DNA of 64,000 nt. It comes from Lapillicoccus jejuensis (GTDB lineage Bacteria; Actinomycetota; Actinomycetes; Actinomycetales; Dermatophilaceae). Positions 49,107 through 58,339 of this stretch are shown here, in pieces; the first letter of the stretch is position 1, and the number at the start of each line of letters is the position of its first letter. The notes under the pieces are model-generated. The model worked only from the letters and a program-made list of their open reading frames with translations. It had not been told where the DNA came from and did no database searches. The position numbers and the translations under genes were made by a program. The stretch is from the NCBI RefSeq assembly GCF_006715055.1, contig NZ_VFMN01000001.1:1-64000 (forward strand), in the 5' to 3' direction.

Positions 49107-51110
49107 TCAGATCGCCCTTACCTCGGTCTCGGGTGACACTTCGCGGAAGATCTGTTCGGCGTTGATGCGCGCAGCGTCGGTCGGGAAGCCCGCATCGAGA
49201 AACACGGCGCGGAGTGGACGGCGATCCGCGATCTGCCGAACGACAGAGTCGCTGATGTCGGCTGCGAAGCACGCGACGAGCGCGCCGTCAGCTACCGATA
49301 GCACCTCCACGCGATCGACTTGTTCCGCCTTCACGGGTTCACTTAGGTCGAGCGCCCAGTCAAGTAGCACCTGGAATAGCAGATCGAAGCCCGTGCGGCC
49401 CTCCTTCACGCTGGCGATTGCACCGACCAAAGTGTCCTGTAGCAGCGCGTCGGGAGTCTCCAGTGTGTCAGCCAGGTTCGAAGTGTCGATCTTCAGCACA
49501 CGAAACCCGCTGTCGCTCAGCAGGTCACCCGCGAGGCGCTCATTCAGGAGCCGCATCCGCTGCTTCGTAATCTCGGCGACCGTCGCAGGGCGGCCGAGCC
49601 GAGTGAGCAGCTTGATCGCGTTCGTGGTGATCTGCTTCGCCGCGCCCTTCGCCGTCTTGAGCGTCTCGTTCAAGTCCTCCGGAAGTTGGATGCCGATGAA
49701 TCGGCAGACGGACTCGCCGCCACGATTGAGTTCAAGCACGGCCTGCAGGGCCGAGCCCGACCCAGCGAACATGTCGAGGACAACGTCGTCGCCAGTCACT
49801 CCAACTGCGCGATAAATGTCGCGGAGCAGGAACTCGTCCTTCGGATTTGTGAAGACCTTCTCGCCGAACAACGCCGCGAGTCGCTTCGAGGCAGCGCGAC
49901 CGTCGACGTACCGGATACTCGTCAGGCTCTGGTATTCGGTGTTCGCGAGATATGTCTTGTTGTTGGGGACCGTCGTTTCATCCAGGCCGAAGTGCACGCG
50001 GCCATCGGCGATGCGTTCGCGCATCGCGGCCTCGGGATATCGCCAACCCGTGGACGGCATCTTCACGGTCCTGCCCGTCACGGGATGCGTGACGTCGTAG
50101 ACGTACTGTCCGTCATTTGGGCCAGCGATGTTGTCTGGGAAGTAGACGCCTTGGGCATCCATCCAGGTGTAGTGCTTGCTGCTGGACACGGGGTCGCTTG
50201 CGGGGAACTGCTTGAACCATGCCTTCGCTTCCGCGTGGATGGCCGCCCAGTCGTCGCCATGCTCCTTCCGGAACCCCTCGAACGCAGCGTAGATCTTGTC
50301 GAGGCCTTCCTTCTTCTCGACCCAGTCGCCGGTATTGGCTTGCCGGTTCTTGACGAAGAACACGATGTACTCGTGCTGGATCGAGACGTACGCCTGGTCG
50401 TTCTTGCTGCTGTTCTTGAGGACGATCTCGCCTACGTACGAGGCATCCCCCAGGACTTCCTCCCCGAGGCGAACAAGGCTAGCGTGCTCGTTCTCGTCGA
50501 TCGACACGACGAGAACACCGTCATCAGTGAGCAGGTTCTTCGCGAGCCTGAGACGCGGGTACATCATGCTAAGCCAGTCGGAGTGGAAGCGGCCGTTTGC
50601 TTCGGTGTTGGCGACAAGGCGTTCACCGGCCTCAGACTTCTGGCCCGAGCGTGCGAGGTAGTCCGCACGCGATTCCGCGAAGTCGTCTTCGTACACAAAG
50701 TCGTTTCCCGTGTTGTACGGCGGGTCGATGTAGATCAACTTCACCTTACGGAGGTACGACTCTTGCAGCAGCTTGAGCGCCTCCAGGTTGTCGCCCTCGA
50801 TGATCAGATTCCTGGTCTCATCAAAGTCGACTGACTCCTGACGCACCGGTCGCAGCGTCTTGGCGATCGGTGCGTTGGCGGCGAACGCAGCGGCGCGCTT
50901 GCCGGGCCAGTCGAGCTGGTAGCGCTCCTGCGGCCCCTCGACGACGTGATCGGACAGTTCTTGGCGGAGGGCGTCGAAGTCAACTGCGCGGACCAGGTTG
51001 CCGTCGGCGTCGACCGCCTCGGTCACGACGGCCGGGAACAACCCGGCAACGGCCTCGATGTTGCGCTGGGTGAGGTCGAGCGAGTGCATCTTGAGCTTGT
51101 CCACGGTCAT
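49107..51110 (-). CDS. mod: Type III DNA methyltransferase subunit (Mod)
   Basis: A 667-residue N6-adenine methylase of the beta class. Motif IV DPPYNTG (129-135) comes before the AdoMet motif DMFAGSGS (about 445), the order expected of Mod. Upstream is NLIIEGDNLEALKLL; between the motifs lies a target-recognition region (about 200-400). The C-terminal part has VLKIDTSNLADTLETPDALLQD, as in type III Mods that bind Res. The recognition sequence cannot be predicted. ATG 51110 overlaps the DUF4391 stop by four bases; a GTG two codons later (51104) has the better AAGGA spacing. It supplies both protection of host DNA and site recognition for Res. Confidence 0.92.
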   Translation of the reverse strand: MTVDKLKMHSLDLTQRNIEAVAGLFPAVVTEAVDADGNLVRAVDFDALRQELSDHVVEGPQERYQLDWPGKRAAAFAANAPIAKTLRPVRQESVDFDETRNLIIEGDNLEALKLLQESYLRKVKLIYIDPPYNTGNDFVYEDDFAESRADYLARSGQKSEAGERLVANTEANGRFHSDWLSMMYPRLRLAKNLLTDDGVLVVSIDENEHASLVRLGEEVLGDASYVGEIVLKNSSKNDQAYVSIQHEYIVFFVKNRQANTGDWVEKKEGLDKIYAAFEGFRKEHGDDWAAIHAEAKAWFKQFPASDPVSSSKHYTWMDAQGVYFPDNIAGPNDGQYVYDVTHPVTGRTVKMPSTGWRYPEAAMRERIADGRVHFGLDETTVPNNKTYLANTEYQSLTSIRYVDGRAASKRLAALFGEKVFTNPKDEFLLRDIYRAVGVTGDDVVLDMFAGSGSALQAVLELNRGGESVCRFIGIQLPEDLNETLKTAKGAAKQITTNAIKLLTRLGRPATVAEITKQRMRLLNERLAGDLLSDSGFRVLKIDTSNLADTLETPDALLQDTLVGAIASVKEGRTGFDLLFQVLLDWALDLSEPVKAEQVDRVEVLSVADGALVACFAADISDSVVRQIADRRPLRAVFLDAGFPTDAARINAEQIFREVSPETEVRAI

Positions 51111-51790
51111 TCCTTGTTGCTCGGTAGCGGGTCAGTCAGCTCGGCGACCACTTGGGTGCGTTCCTTGATCTGCTTGCGGAGATCGATCTTGCGATTCAAT
51201 TGGGGTTCGGTGTGCAGCTTTTTCTCCAGAGCGGAGATCTCGCGGGTGAGCACCCGGATGCGTCCCACTCTGTCGAGGGCGTCCGACAAGTCCTCGACCG
51301 GCCTGATGGGGTGGGGGAGCAGGCTGCCGAGCAGTTGGCTGTATAGACCGTCCATGTCAAGGGCGGCGGGCAGCGGGATGCGCGGTTGTTCGGAGCTAAT
51401 CCAGCCGGTGCGGAAGTAATCGGAGCCCCTAATCTTGCTGCCTGTACGCTTGTAGGCGGCGGTCATCACTTGCTCGGCCCATAGGCCGTCCTTGCGGCGC
51501 AGTTCGAAGACGATCTGGCTCGGGACGGTCTTGTCGATGGCAGCGAGAACGGAATTGTCGAGGCTGGAGCCTTTCAGGTCGACGACGAAGACCTGAATCT
51601 CTGTGACGGACTCGCTGGGGGCCAGACGCAGTGACTCCTCGCCGAGCTTGTAGGCCCAGCGGACACGCTGGACCTCGTCGACGAACCGCTGCTTGAGGGC
51701 GGCGCCCGCACTGGCCTCGGCGTACAAGCGCTCCTTCGGGATGACCCGATCGACCTTCGCGGTCTCGGGCCACTGGATGAGGTCAGTCAT
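51107..51790 (-). CDS. DUF4391-domain protein of the defence operon
   Basis: A 227-residue protein matching DUF4391: WPETAKVDRVIPKERLYAEASAGAALKQRFVDEVQRVRWAYKLGEESL, then VTEIQVFVVDLKGSSLDNSVLAAIDKTVPSQIVFEL, GSDYFRTGWIS and a C-terminal coiled coil RVGRIRVLTREISALEKKLHTEPQLNRKIDLRKQIKER. It has no obvious catalytic residues. The coil may mediate assembly with the helicase or Mod. DUF4391 genes are found almost only between a large helicase gene and DNA methylase or restriction genes. It overlaps the helicase stop by eight bases and Mod by four. Function is unknown; a connector between helicase and modification subunit is my inference. Confidence 0.8.
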   Translation of the reverse strand: MTDLIQWPETAKVDRVIPKERLYAEASAGAALKQRFVDEVQRVRWAYKLGEESLRLAPSESVTEIQVFVVDLKGSSLDNSVLAAIDKTVPSQIVFELRRKDGLWAEQVMTAAYKRTGSKIRGSDYFRTGWISSEQPRIPLPAALDMDGLYSQLLGSLLPHPIRPVEDLSDALDRVGRIRVLTREISALEKKLHTEPQLNRKIDLRKQIKERTQVVAELTDPLPSNKE

Positions 51791-54700
51791 CGGTCGTATG
51801 GGGCTCGACGATGGCGAGAAAGGCGATCAGCTCGAAGTCATCGAGACCTTCGAAGTTCTGTTGCAAGGCGGTGGTCTTGGTGCCGGAGAAGAGGCTGTCG
51901 ATGTCGCGCTGCTCGGTGACGTCGATGAGGGAGTTGATGGCCTCGTTGAGCAGGTTGGAGTAGGCGCCCATCTCGGCGCCTTCGTTCGTGAGCTGGTTGA
52001 AGACGTGGTAAGCGGCGGGGATCGGCTCGTGCGCGCCTTGGCAGCTCGCGCGGATCAGGTCGAGGAGCTGCTTGACCTCGGTGTGATCGGTAACGACGTT
52101 GCCGTCGTCGTCGAGGCAGATCAGGTAGTGCGGGTGGAGGCGGTTGTGGCGGTTGATCTTCGCCTGCTCATCCACGCTGCGGAGCGCGAAGATCACGCCG
52201 GGGCGCAGACCACGCTCGGGATCTGCAGGGACGGCTGCATGAAGTCCCTTAGGTGAGGAAGCGAGATCGCCGTACTGCTCCATGAATTTGAGTAGATCCA
52301 TGCGGAAGTCGTTGAGCCCGAGATCGGTGATGGAGACGCCCGTGCGGACGTCCTCGAGCTCGATCACCTCGTCTTGGAGTCGGCGGAGCTGCTCCTTGCG
52401 GAACTTGGTGTCGTTGGACTCCTGGATGAGGAGGTTGTCGTCGGCGGTGGCCGCAATGTCGGCGATCACCATACGGTTCTCGACGCGCTCCTTGAGGTTG
52501 ATGTACTCATCAAGGCTGATGTCGGGCCAGAAGTTGACCATCTGGATCACGGAGTTCTTCGACCCGATGCGGTCGACACGGCCGAAGCGCTGGATGATCC
52601 GGACCGGGTTCCAGTGGATGTCGTAGTTGACGACGTAGTCGCAGTCCTGAAGGTTCTGGCCCTCCGAAATACAGTCGGTGCCGATCAGCAGGTCGATCTC
52701 GCCCGGCTCGTTCGGGAAGACGGTCGCCTTGTCCTTCGAGCCGGGGGAGAAGAACGTCAGCAGCTTCTGGAAGTCGAATCCGTCGCCCAAAGTCGTCTTG
52801 GGGCGACTGGCGCCGGTGACGAGACCGAGGTCGAGGGAGTTGTCGGCGTGGACCGTCTGCTCCAGATTCGTGTAGAGGTACCGCGCGGTGTCGGCAAAGG
52901 CCGAGAAGAGCAGCACCTTCTTGTTGTCGACGTTAAGTGGACTCGCGACCTTGTCCTGGATGACCCGTTGGAGCCGTTGGAGCTTGCGGTCGTGTTCCGG
53001 GGTGATGACATCCATCGCCTCGACGAGCTCGCAGACGGTCTCGCGGTCATGCCACAGGTCGTTGCGCCACGACACGGTGTCAATGTCGTCGAGGTCGATC
53101 TGGTACTTCTTGCCGACCGATGGCGCGGTGGGGACCTCAAAGTCGTCGTCATCGGCGTCGATGTCGCCGAAGGCGGCGCCGATGTCGGCGATCTTGCCGC
53201 CCTTGTCGTCCAGGGCCTGGAGCGCGCTGTCGATGGCGGCTTCGACCTTGCGGAGAGTGATGCGGAATGCCTCGACCGAGCTCTCCAGGCGTTTGAGGAG
53301 GTTGACCGTCATCAAGGTCTTCAGCCCCTGCTCTCGGCCGGTCATGCCGAGGTTGCCGCGGGCGGTGCCGCCTTGTACGGCGTAAATGTCGACGTACTTC
53401 TGCATCTTGCTGGGGAAGACGTAGGACAGCGGGGTGTAGACGGCGAGGTTGAGGACCTGGAGCTGCTCGAAGATCTCGTTGAACGTCGGCGCCTGCGGCA
53501 GGTCCGTGAGCGGCTCGCGGATGGACTCGGGCGGCAGTCGGCTCGGGAAGGCACCGATGTCAGCAGTGTCGTAGAACGACTGGATGTGCTTGCGGGAGCG
53601 GGCGATGGTGACGGCATCAAGGAGCTCGAAGAAGTCGAAGTCCAGCATGCGCAGGATCGCGTCCGTGGTCCGCTCCTCGGCGGGAAGCTCCGACCACTTC
53701 TTGAAGGCGACCTGGGCCTCGCGGAAGACCTGCTCGATCGACTTACTGATGTCAAGCTGGGCCGAGAGCTGCTCTGACTCGCCCTCATAGGCGAGCTGGA
53801 GCTGGTTCTTGAGATCGTTGAACCGGTTGTTGACCGGCGTGGCCGACAGCATGAGGACCTTCGTTTTCACGCCACTCTGGATGACCTTGCGCATGAGCCG
53901 CTGGTAGCGGCTCTCCCTGTCCTCTGAGTAGTCGGCGTTGCGGAAGTTGTGCGACTCGTCGATCACGACGAGGTTGAAGTTGCCCCAGTTCACCTTGCTC
54001 AGGTCGAGCTGGCCGGCGTACCCCCTGTCGCGGGACAGGTCGGTGTGGGCGAGGACGTGGTAGCTGAAGCGGTCGGCCGAGAACGGGTTGGTGACGTACG
54101 GGCTGTTGTAAGTCGTCCAGTTGTCCTCGAGCTTCTTGGGCGCCAGCACGAGAACGGACTTGTTGCGGCTCTCGTAGTACTTGATGACCGCGAGCGCAGT
54201 GAACGTCTTCCCGAGGCCGACGCTGTCGGCCAAGATACAGCCGTTGTAGGTCTCCAGCTTGTTGATGATCCCCACCGCGGCGTCGCGCTGGAAATTGTAG
54301 AGCTTCTTCCAGATCGCCGAGTCGCGCCACCCGGTCAGGTCGTCGGGCAGCACGTCCTCACTGATGTCCTCCAGAAACTCCGAGAAGAGGTTGTAAAGGA
54401 TAAGGAAGTAGATGCGCTCGGGACTGTTCTCGGAGTAGACGCTGGCGATGTGCTCGTAGATAAGCTGAGTGACCTCTTCGACGTGCTGAGGGCTCGACCA
54501 GATCTGATCGAAGGTCTGGAGATACGCGGACGCCAGCGGAGCCTCGTCGAGCTTGTTCACGAGATTGGAGACCGCGTCGCCGCGCTCGTAGCCGAGGTCT
54601 ACTGACGTGAAGCCCTGGAGCGGCATGTAGGCGGCGCGGTCGTCGATGACGGCGAACTGCTGCATGGGAGCGCCGGTCTTGTTCGACTTAAAGGTGGCCT

Positions 54701-55043
54701 TGCGTCTGATCCAGTCGGCGCACTCCCGGGCAATCGCCCGCTGGGTGAGCTTGTTTCGCAAACGAATCTCGAACTGGGAGCCGTAGAGACTCGACTCGCG
54801 TTTGGTTTGCGGGATGTAGAACTCCTTGCGCTCCTTCTTTACCTTATCGGTCGCCTGGCTGGCGATAAACGTCGGAGCGGTGAAGATGAACTCCAGCTCC
54901 CTGACACCCTCAAGCTCTTTGCGAAGCGCCTCAAAAGCATAGATCGAAAATGTGGAAGCGGCGACGCGGAGCTTTGAGCCTGGCTGCAGGCTAGATTTTA
55001 GGTCGTCGCCGAGGAGACGGTTGAGGTTGTCGATTATCTCCAC
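51783..55043 (-). CDS. Large SNF2/SF2-type helicase of the defence operon
   Basis: A 1,086-residue protein and first gene of the operon. Residues 1-200 form an N-terminal domain of PLD-like style (LRVAASTFSIYAFEALRKEL, PMQQFAVIDDRAAYMPLQGFTSVDLG), without a clear HxK. The motor has ADSVGLGKTFTALAVIKYY (Walker A variant typical of SNF2), VVIDESHNFRN (DESH), LMLSATPVNN, then VLLFSAFADTARYLY, GTDCISEGQNLQDCDYVVNYDIHWNPVRIIQRFGRVDRIGS in the C-terminal lobe. This is a dsDNA translocase signature. GTG 55043 lies after an AAGG. Such helicases accompany DUF4391 in restriction-like loci. Codon usage differs from the neighbouring nrdJ, supporting acquisition. Confidence 0.85.
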   Translation of the reverse strand: MEIIDNLNRLLGDDLKSSLQPGSKLRVAASTFSIYAFEALRKELEGVRELEFIFTAPTFIASQATDKVKKERKEFYIPQTKRESSLYGSQFEIRLRNKLTQRAIARECADWIRRKATFKSNKTGAPMQQFAVIDDRAAYMPLQGFTSVDLGYERGDAVSNLVNKLDEAPLASAYLQTFDQIWSSPQHVEEVTQLIYEHIASVYSENSPERIYFLILYNLFSEFLEDISEDVLPDDLTGWRDSAIWKKLYNFQRDAAVGIINKLETYNGCILADSVGLGKTFTALAVIKYYESRNKSVLVLAPKKLEDNWTTYNSPYVTNPFSADRFSYHVLAHTDLSRDRGYAGQLDLSKVNWGNFNLVVIDESHNFRNADYSEDRESRYQRLMRKVIQSGVKTKVLMLSATPVNNRFNDLKNQLQLAYEGESEQLSAQLDISKSIEQVFREAQVAFKKWSELPAEERTTDAILRMLDFDFFELLDAVTIARSRKHIQSFYDTADIGAFPSRLPPESIREPLTDLPQAPTFNEIFEQLQVLNLAVYTPLSYVFPSKMQKYVDIYAVQGGTARGNLGMTGREQGLKTLMTVNLLKRLESSVEAFRITLRKVEAAIDSALQALDDKGGKIADIGAAFGDIDADDDDFEVPTAPSVGKKYQIDLDDIDTVSWRNDLWHDRETVCELVEAMDVITPEHDRKLQRLQRVIQDKVASPLNVDNKKVLLFSAFADTARYLYTNLEQTVHADNSLDLGLVTGASRPKTTLGDGFDFQKLLTFFSPGSKDKATVFPNEPGEIDLLIGTDCISEGQNLQDCDYVVNYDIHWNPVRIIQRFGRVDRIGSKNSVIQMVNFWPDISLDEYINLKERVENRMVIADIAATADDNLLIQESNDTKFRKEQLRRLQDEVIELEDVRTGVSITDLGLNDFRMDLLKFMEQYGDLASSPKGLHAAVPADPERGLRPGVIFALRSVDEQAKINRHNRLHPHYLICLDDDGNVVTDHTEVKQLLDLIRASCQGAHEPIPAAYHVFNQLTNEGAEMGAYSNLLNEAINSLIDVTEQRDIDSLFSGTKTTALQQNFEGLDDFELIAFLAIVEPHTTDD

Positions 55044-55345
55044 TGGTTCGCCTTAAGCGTGGCCGGGCATTCGTCTAGGTTGAGTCCTGCCGACGCTGTC
55101 AGGCGCTGGCCAGAACGACCCCGACGCGCGAAACTCGCGAAGGGCGCGTGAACATCTGCGACCCGAGAGGCACGGCGCCCAACAACACCCTCAGAAACTA
55201 GCGGCCTGGCGTTCATGACGCGACCCTAACGCGTTGAGACGGCCCTGACCATGTCGGGACAGGACCGTCTCAACGCTTAGTTCACGGGAGCACGTTCACT
55301 CACTGAGCTCAGGAATGCGCTGACGCAGGTGCGCAATTGCCAAAG
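55044..55345. other. Boundary region between nrdJ and the defence operon
   Basis: About 300 bp that hold the promoter and leader of the defence operon (55044-55220), a strong hairpin (55231-55276) and the nrdJ 3' end. A 60-codon frame at 55034-55216 on the minus strand overlaps the helicase start but looks non-coding. The composition is less GC-rich than nrdJ. Confidence 0.5.
55231..55276 (-). terminator. Terminator hairpin downstream of nrdJ
   Basis: Perfect 12-bp arms GCGTTGAGACGG and CCGTCTCAACGC (55231-55242, 55265-55276) with extra CCTG/CAGG pairing inside, 70-115 bp beyond the nrdJ stop and before the defence operon. It isolates the island from nrdR-nrdJ transcription. Confidence 0.65.
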
Positions 55346-58267
55346 TCAGCTGCAGCCACTGGTGCTGCCGCAGCCCTCGCAGACGTAGCAGGAGCCGGCG
55401 GGGCGCATCTTGGTCCCGCAGGTCATGCACATCGGGGCGTCGGCGGCCTTGCCCTGGAACTTCTCGAGGAGCTCGGCCGAGGAGTGCACGTCGGAGGAGA
55501 CCTCGCGGGCGCTGGCGGCGCCGGCTCCGGACTTCACCTCGGCGACGGGAATCGTCGCGGTGTGCTTGGTCTCCTCGGCCGGCTTGGCCTTGGCGACCGG
55601 GGCCGACTGGGCGTAGGACTCGAGCTCGTCCTCGACGTCGTCACCGGACTGGCCGCCGTCGGGGGTGTACTCCCCCGTCTCGAGCTGGCGGGCCCGCTCG
55701 GTCGCGGTGTGGATCCCCATGAAGTTGCGGGTGTCGAAGTCCATGTAGTCCAGCGCCAGGCGGCGGAAGACGTAGTCCATGATCGACTGCGCCATCCGCA
55801 CGTCGGGGTCGTCGGTCAGGCCGGCCGGCTCGAAGCGCAGGTTGGTGAACTTCTCGACGAACGTCTCCAGCGGGACGCCGTACTGCAGGCCGATGGAGAC
55901 GGCGATCGAGAAGGCGTCCATGACGCCGGCGAGGGTCGAGCCCTGCTTGCCGAACTTGAGGAAGATCTCCCCCAGCTCGCCCGACTCGTAGGTGCCGGCC
56001 GTGAGGTACCCCTCGGCGCCACCGACGGCGAACGACGTCGTCTGCGAGCCGCGACGCTTGGGCAGACGGCGACGGACCGGGCGGTACTCGATGACCTTCT
56101 CGACCTTGACCGCGTCGGCCTCGGCGGCCGCGTCGGCGGCCTTGTCCTTGGCGGTCGAGCCGCCGTCGGAGAGGGGCTGACCGACCTTGCAGTTGTCGCG
56201 GTAGACCGCGAGCGCCTTGAGGCCCAGCTTCCAGCCCTGGAAGTAGACGTCGGCGATCTCCTCGACCGTCGCGTCCTCGGGCAGGTTGACCGTCTTGGAG
56301 ATCGCGCCCGAGAGGAACGGCTGCGTGGCGGCCATCATCTTCACGTGGCCCATCGGGGAGATGGAGCGCGCACCCATGGCGGTGTCGAAGACCTCGTAGT
56401 GCTCCGGCTTGAGGCCGGGGGCGTCGATGACGTGGCCCTTGTCCGCGATGTACTCGACGATCGCCTCGATGGTCTCGCCGGTGTAGCCGAGCTTCTTCAG
56501 CGCGCGCGGGATCGTCAGGTTGACGATCTGCATCGAGCCGCCGCCGACGAGCTTCTTGAACTTCACCAGCGAGAAGTCGGGCTCGATGCCGGTGGTGTCG
56601 CAGTCCATCATGAAGCCGATGGTGCCGGTGGGCGCGAGGACCGAGGCCTGCGCGTTGCGGTAGCCGTGCTTCTCCCCCAGCGCGACGACGTCGTTCCACG
56701 CCTTGGTCGCGAGGCGGTGGATGTCGCCGTCGATGGTGTCGAGGGTCTTGACCTCGTCGTTGGCGGCCTGGTGCTTGCGCATGACCCGCTTGTGCGCGTC
56801 GGCGTTACGGGCGTACCCGGCGTAGGGGCCGACGACGGCGGCGATCTCGGCGGAGCGCTTGTAGGCGGCGCCGGTCAGCAGCGAGGTGATCGAGGCGGCC
56901 AGGCTGCGGCCACCCTCGGAGTCGTAGCCGTGGCCGGTGGCCATGAGCAGCGCGCCGAGGTTGGCGTAGCCGATGCCGAGCTGGCGGTAGTCACGGGTGG
57001 TCTGGCCGATGGACTCGGTCGGGAAGTCGGCGAAGCAGATGGAGATGTCCATCGCCGTGATGACGAGCTCGGTGACCTTCTGGAAGGTGAGGGCGTCGAA
57101 GGTGTCGTCGTCCTTGAGGAACTTCAGCAGGTTGAGCGAGGCGAGGTTGCACGCGGAGTTGTCGAGCGACATGTACTCCGAGCACGGGTTGGACGCGGTG
57201 ATACGGCCGGTCTCGGGGTTGGTGTGCCAGGCGTTGATCGTGTCGTCGTACTGGATGCCCGGGTCGGCGCACTCCCAGGCGGCCTTGGCGATCTTGGCCC
57301 ACAGGTCGCGGGCGTCGACCGTCTCGATGACCGCGCCGTCGAGGCGGCTGCGAAGGCCGAAGTCGGTGCCGCCCTCGACGGCACGCATGAACTCGTCGTT
57401 GACGCGGACCGAGTTGTTGGCGTTCTGGTACTGCACGGACACGATGTCCTTGCCGCCGAGGTCCATGTCGAAGCCGGCGTCGCGCAGCGCGCGGATCTTG
57501 TCCTCCTCGCGCGCCTTCGTCTCGACGAACTCCTCGATGTCGGGGTGGTCGACGTCGAGGACGACCATCTTCGCCGCGCGGCGCGTCGCGCCACCGGACT
57601 TGATCGTCCCCGCGGACGCGTCGGCACCACGCATGAAGGAGACCGGGCCGGACGCCGTACCGCCGCTGGAGAGCAGCTCCTTGGAGCTGCGGATGCGCGA
57701 GAGGTTGAGGCCGGCGCCGGAGCCGCCCTGGAAGATCTTCCCCTCCTCGCGGTACCAGTTGAGGATCGAGTCCATCGAGTCGTCGACCGAGAGGATGAAG
57801 CAGGCCGAGACCTGCTGCGGGCTCTTCGTGCCGACGTTGAACCACACCGGCGAGTTGAACGAGAAGACCTGGTGCAGCAGCGCGTAGGTCAGTTCGTGCT
57901 CGAACAGCTCGGCGTCGTCGTCGGAGGCGAAGTACCCGTGCTCCTTGCCGGCCTTGACGTAGGTGAGGACGACGCGGTCGATGAGCTGCTTCAGGCCCGT
58001 CTCACGCTGCGGGGTGCCGACGGCGCCACGGAAGTACTTCGTCGTGACGATCGTCGAGGCGTTGACCGACCAGAAGTCGGGGAACTCCACACCGCGCTGC
58101 TCGAAGATCGTCTCGCCGGTCTTCCAGTTCTGCTGGACGACGTCGCGCTTCTCCCAGGTCACCTCGTCGTACGGGTGCACACCGGGAGTGGTGTAGATGC
58201 GCTCGATCTTCACGCCCTTGCCCCGCGGGCCCTTGCGGGTGGAGGCGCGGTTCGCGGTCTCGGTCAT
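55346..58267 (-). CDS. nrdJ: Vitamin B12-dependent (class II) ribonucleotide reductase
   Basis: A 973-residue enzyme that reduces ribonucleotides to deoxyribonucleotides with adenosylcobalamin. Conserved parts include NSPVWFNVG, QQVSACFILSVDDSMDSI, the substrate-site region NPCSEYMSLDNSACNLASLNL, GTIGFMMDCDTTGIEPD and LAPTG. A C-terminal Cys-rich tail (CMTCGTKMRPAGSCYVCEGCGSTSGCS) matches the zinc-binding and disulfide-relay ends of actinobacterial NrdJ. Length is normal. ATG 58267 follows GAAGGGG. It lies 72 bp after nrdR, which is expected to repress it through boxes upstream of nrdR. Growth with limited oxygen would favour this oxygen-independent enzyme. No cobalamin riboswitch is seen in the 72-bp gap. 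Confidence 0.95.
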   Translation of the reverse strand: MTETANRASTRKGPRGKGVKIERIYTTPGVHPYDEVTWEKRDVVQQNWKTGETIFEQRGVEFPDFWSVNASTIVTTKYFRGAVGTPQRETGLKQLIDRVVLTYVKAGKEHGYFASDDDAELFEHELTYALLHQVFSFNSPVWFNVGTKSPQQVSACFILSVDDSMDSILNWYREEGKIFQGGSGAGLNLSRIRSSKELLSSGGTASGPVSFMRGADASAGTIKSGGATRRAAKMVVLDVDHPDIEEFVETKAREEDKIRALRDAGFDMDLGGKDIVSVQYQNANNSVRVNDEFMRAVEGGTDFGLRSRLDGAVIETVDARDLWAKIAKAAWECADPGIQYDDTINAWHTNPETGRITASNPCSEYMSLDNSACNLASLNLLKFLKDDDTFDALTFQKVTELVITAMDISICFADFPTESIGQTTRDYRQLGIGYANLGALLMATGHGYDSEGGRSLAASITSLLTGAAYKRSAEIAAVVGPYAGYARNADAHKRVMRKHQAANDEVKTLDTIDGDIHRLATKAWNDVVALGEKHGYRNAQASVLAPTGTIGFMMDCDTTGIEPDFSLVKFKKLVGGGSMQIVNLTIPRALKKLGYTGETIEAIVEYIADKGHVIDAPGLKPEHYEVFDTAMGARSISPMGHVKMMAATQPFLSGAISKTVNLPEDATVEEIADVYFQGWKLGLKALAVYRDNCKVGQPLSDGGSTAKDKAADAAAEADAVKVEKVIEYRPVRRRLPKRRGSQTTSFAVGGAEGYLTAGTYESGELGEIFLKFGKQGSTLAGVMDAFSIAVSIGLQYGVPLETFVEKFTNLRFEPAGLTDDPDVRMAQSIMDYVFRRLALDYMDFDTRNFMGIHTATERARQLETGEYTPDGGQSGDDVEDELESYAQSAPVAKAKPAEETKHTATIPVAEVKSGAGAASAREVSSDVHSSAELLEKFQGKAADAPMCMTCGTKMRPAGSCYVCEGCGSTSGCS

Positions 58268-58339
58268 GGTGTGCCCCTTCCCCGGGTCAGGCCGGGTGTC
58301 GTGGTGTGTGGTCAGTCTTGCGGGAGGGTCTGACAGCGC

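Noticed and set aside
44293-55043. BREX or DISARM system
   Set aside because: No PglZ, BrxL, DrmA/B or DUF1998 gene is present; Mod and Res are plainly of type III.
55034-55216. Possible 60-residue protein before the defence helicase
   Set aside because: No ribosome-binding site, no similarity to known small regulators, and overlap with the helicase start; more likely leader DNA.
58268-58339. Cobalamin riboswitch before nrdJ
   Set aside because: The 72-bp gap between nrdR and nrdJ is too short and lacks the conserved B12-box.
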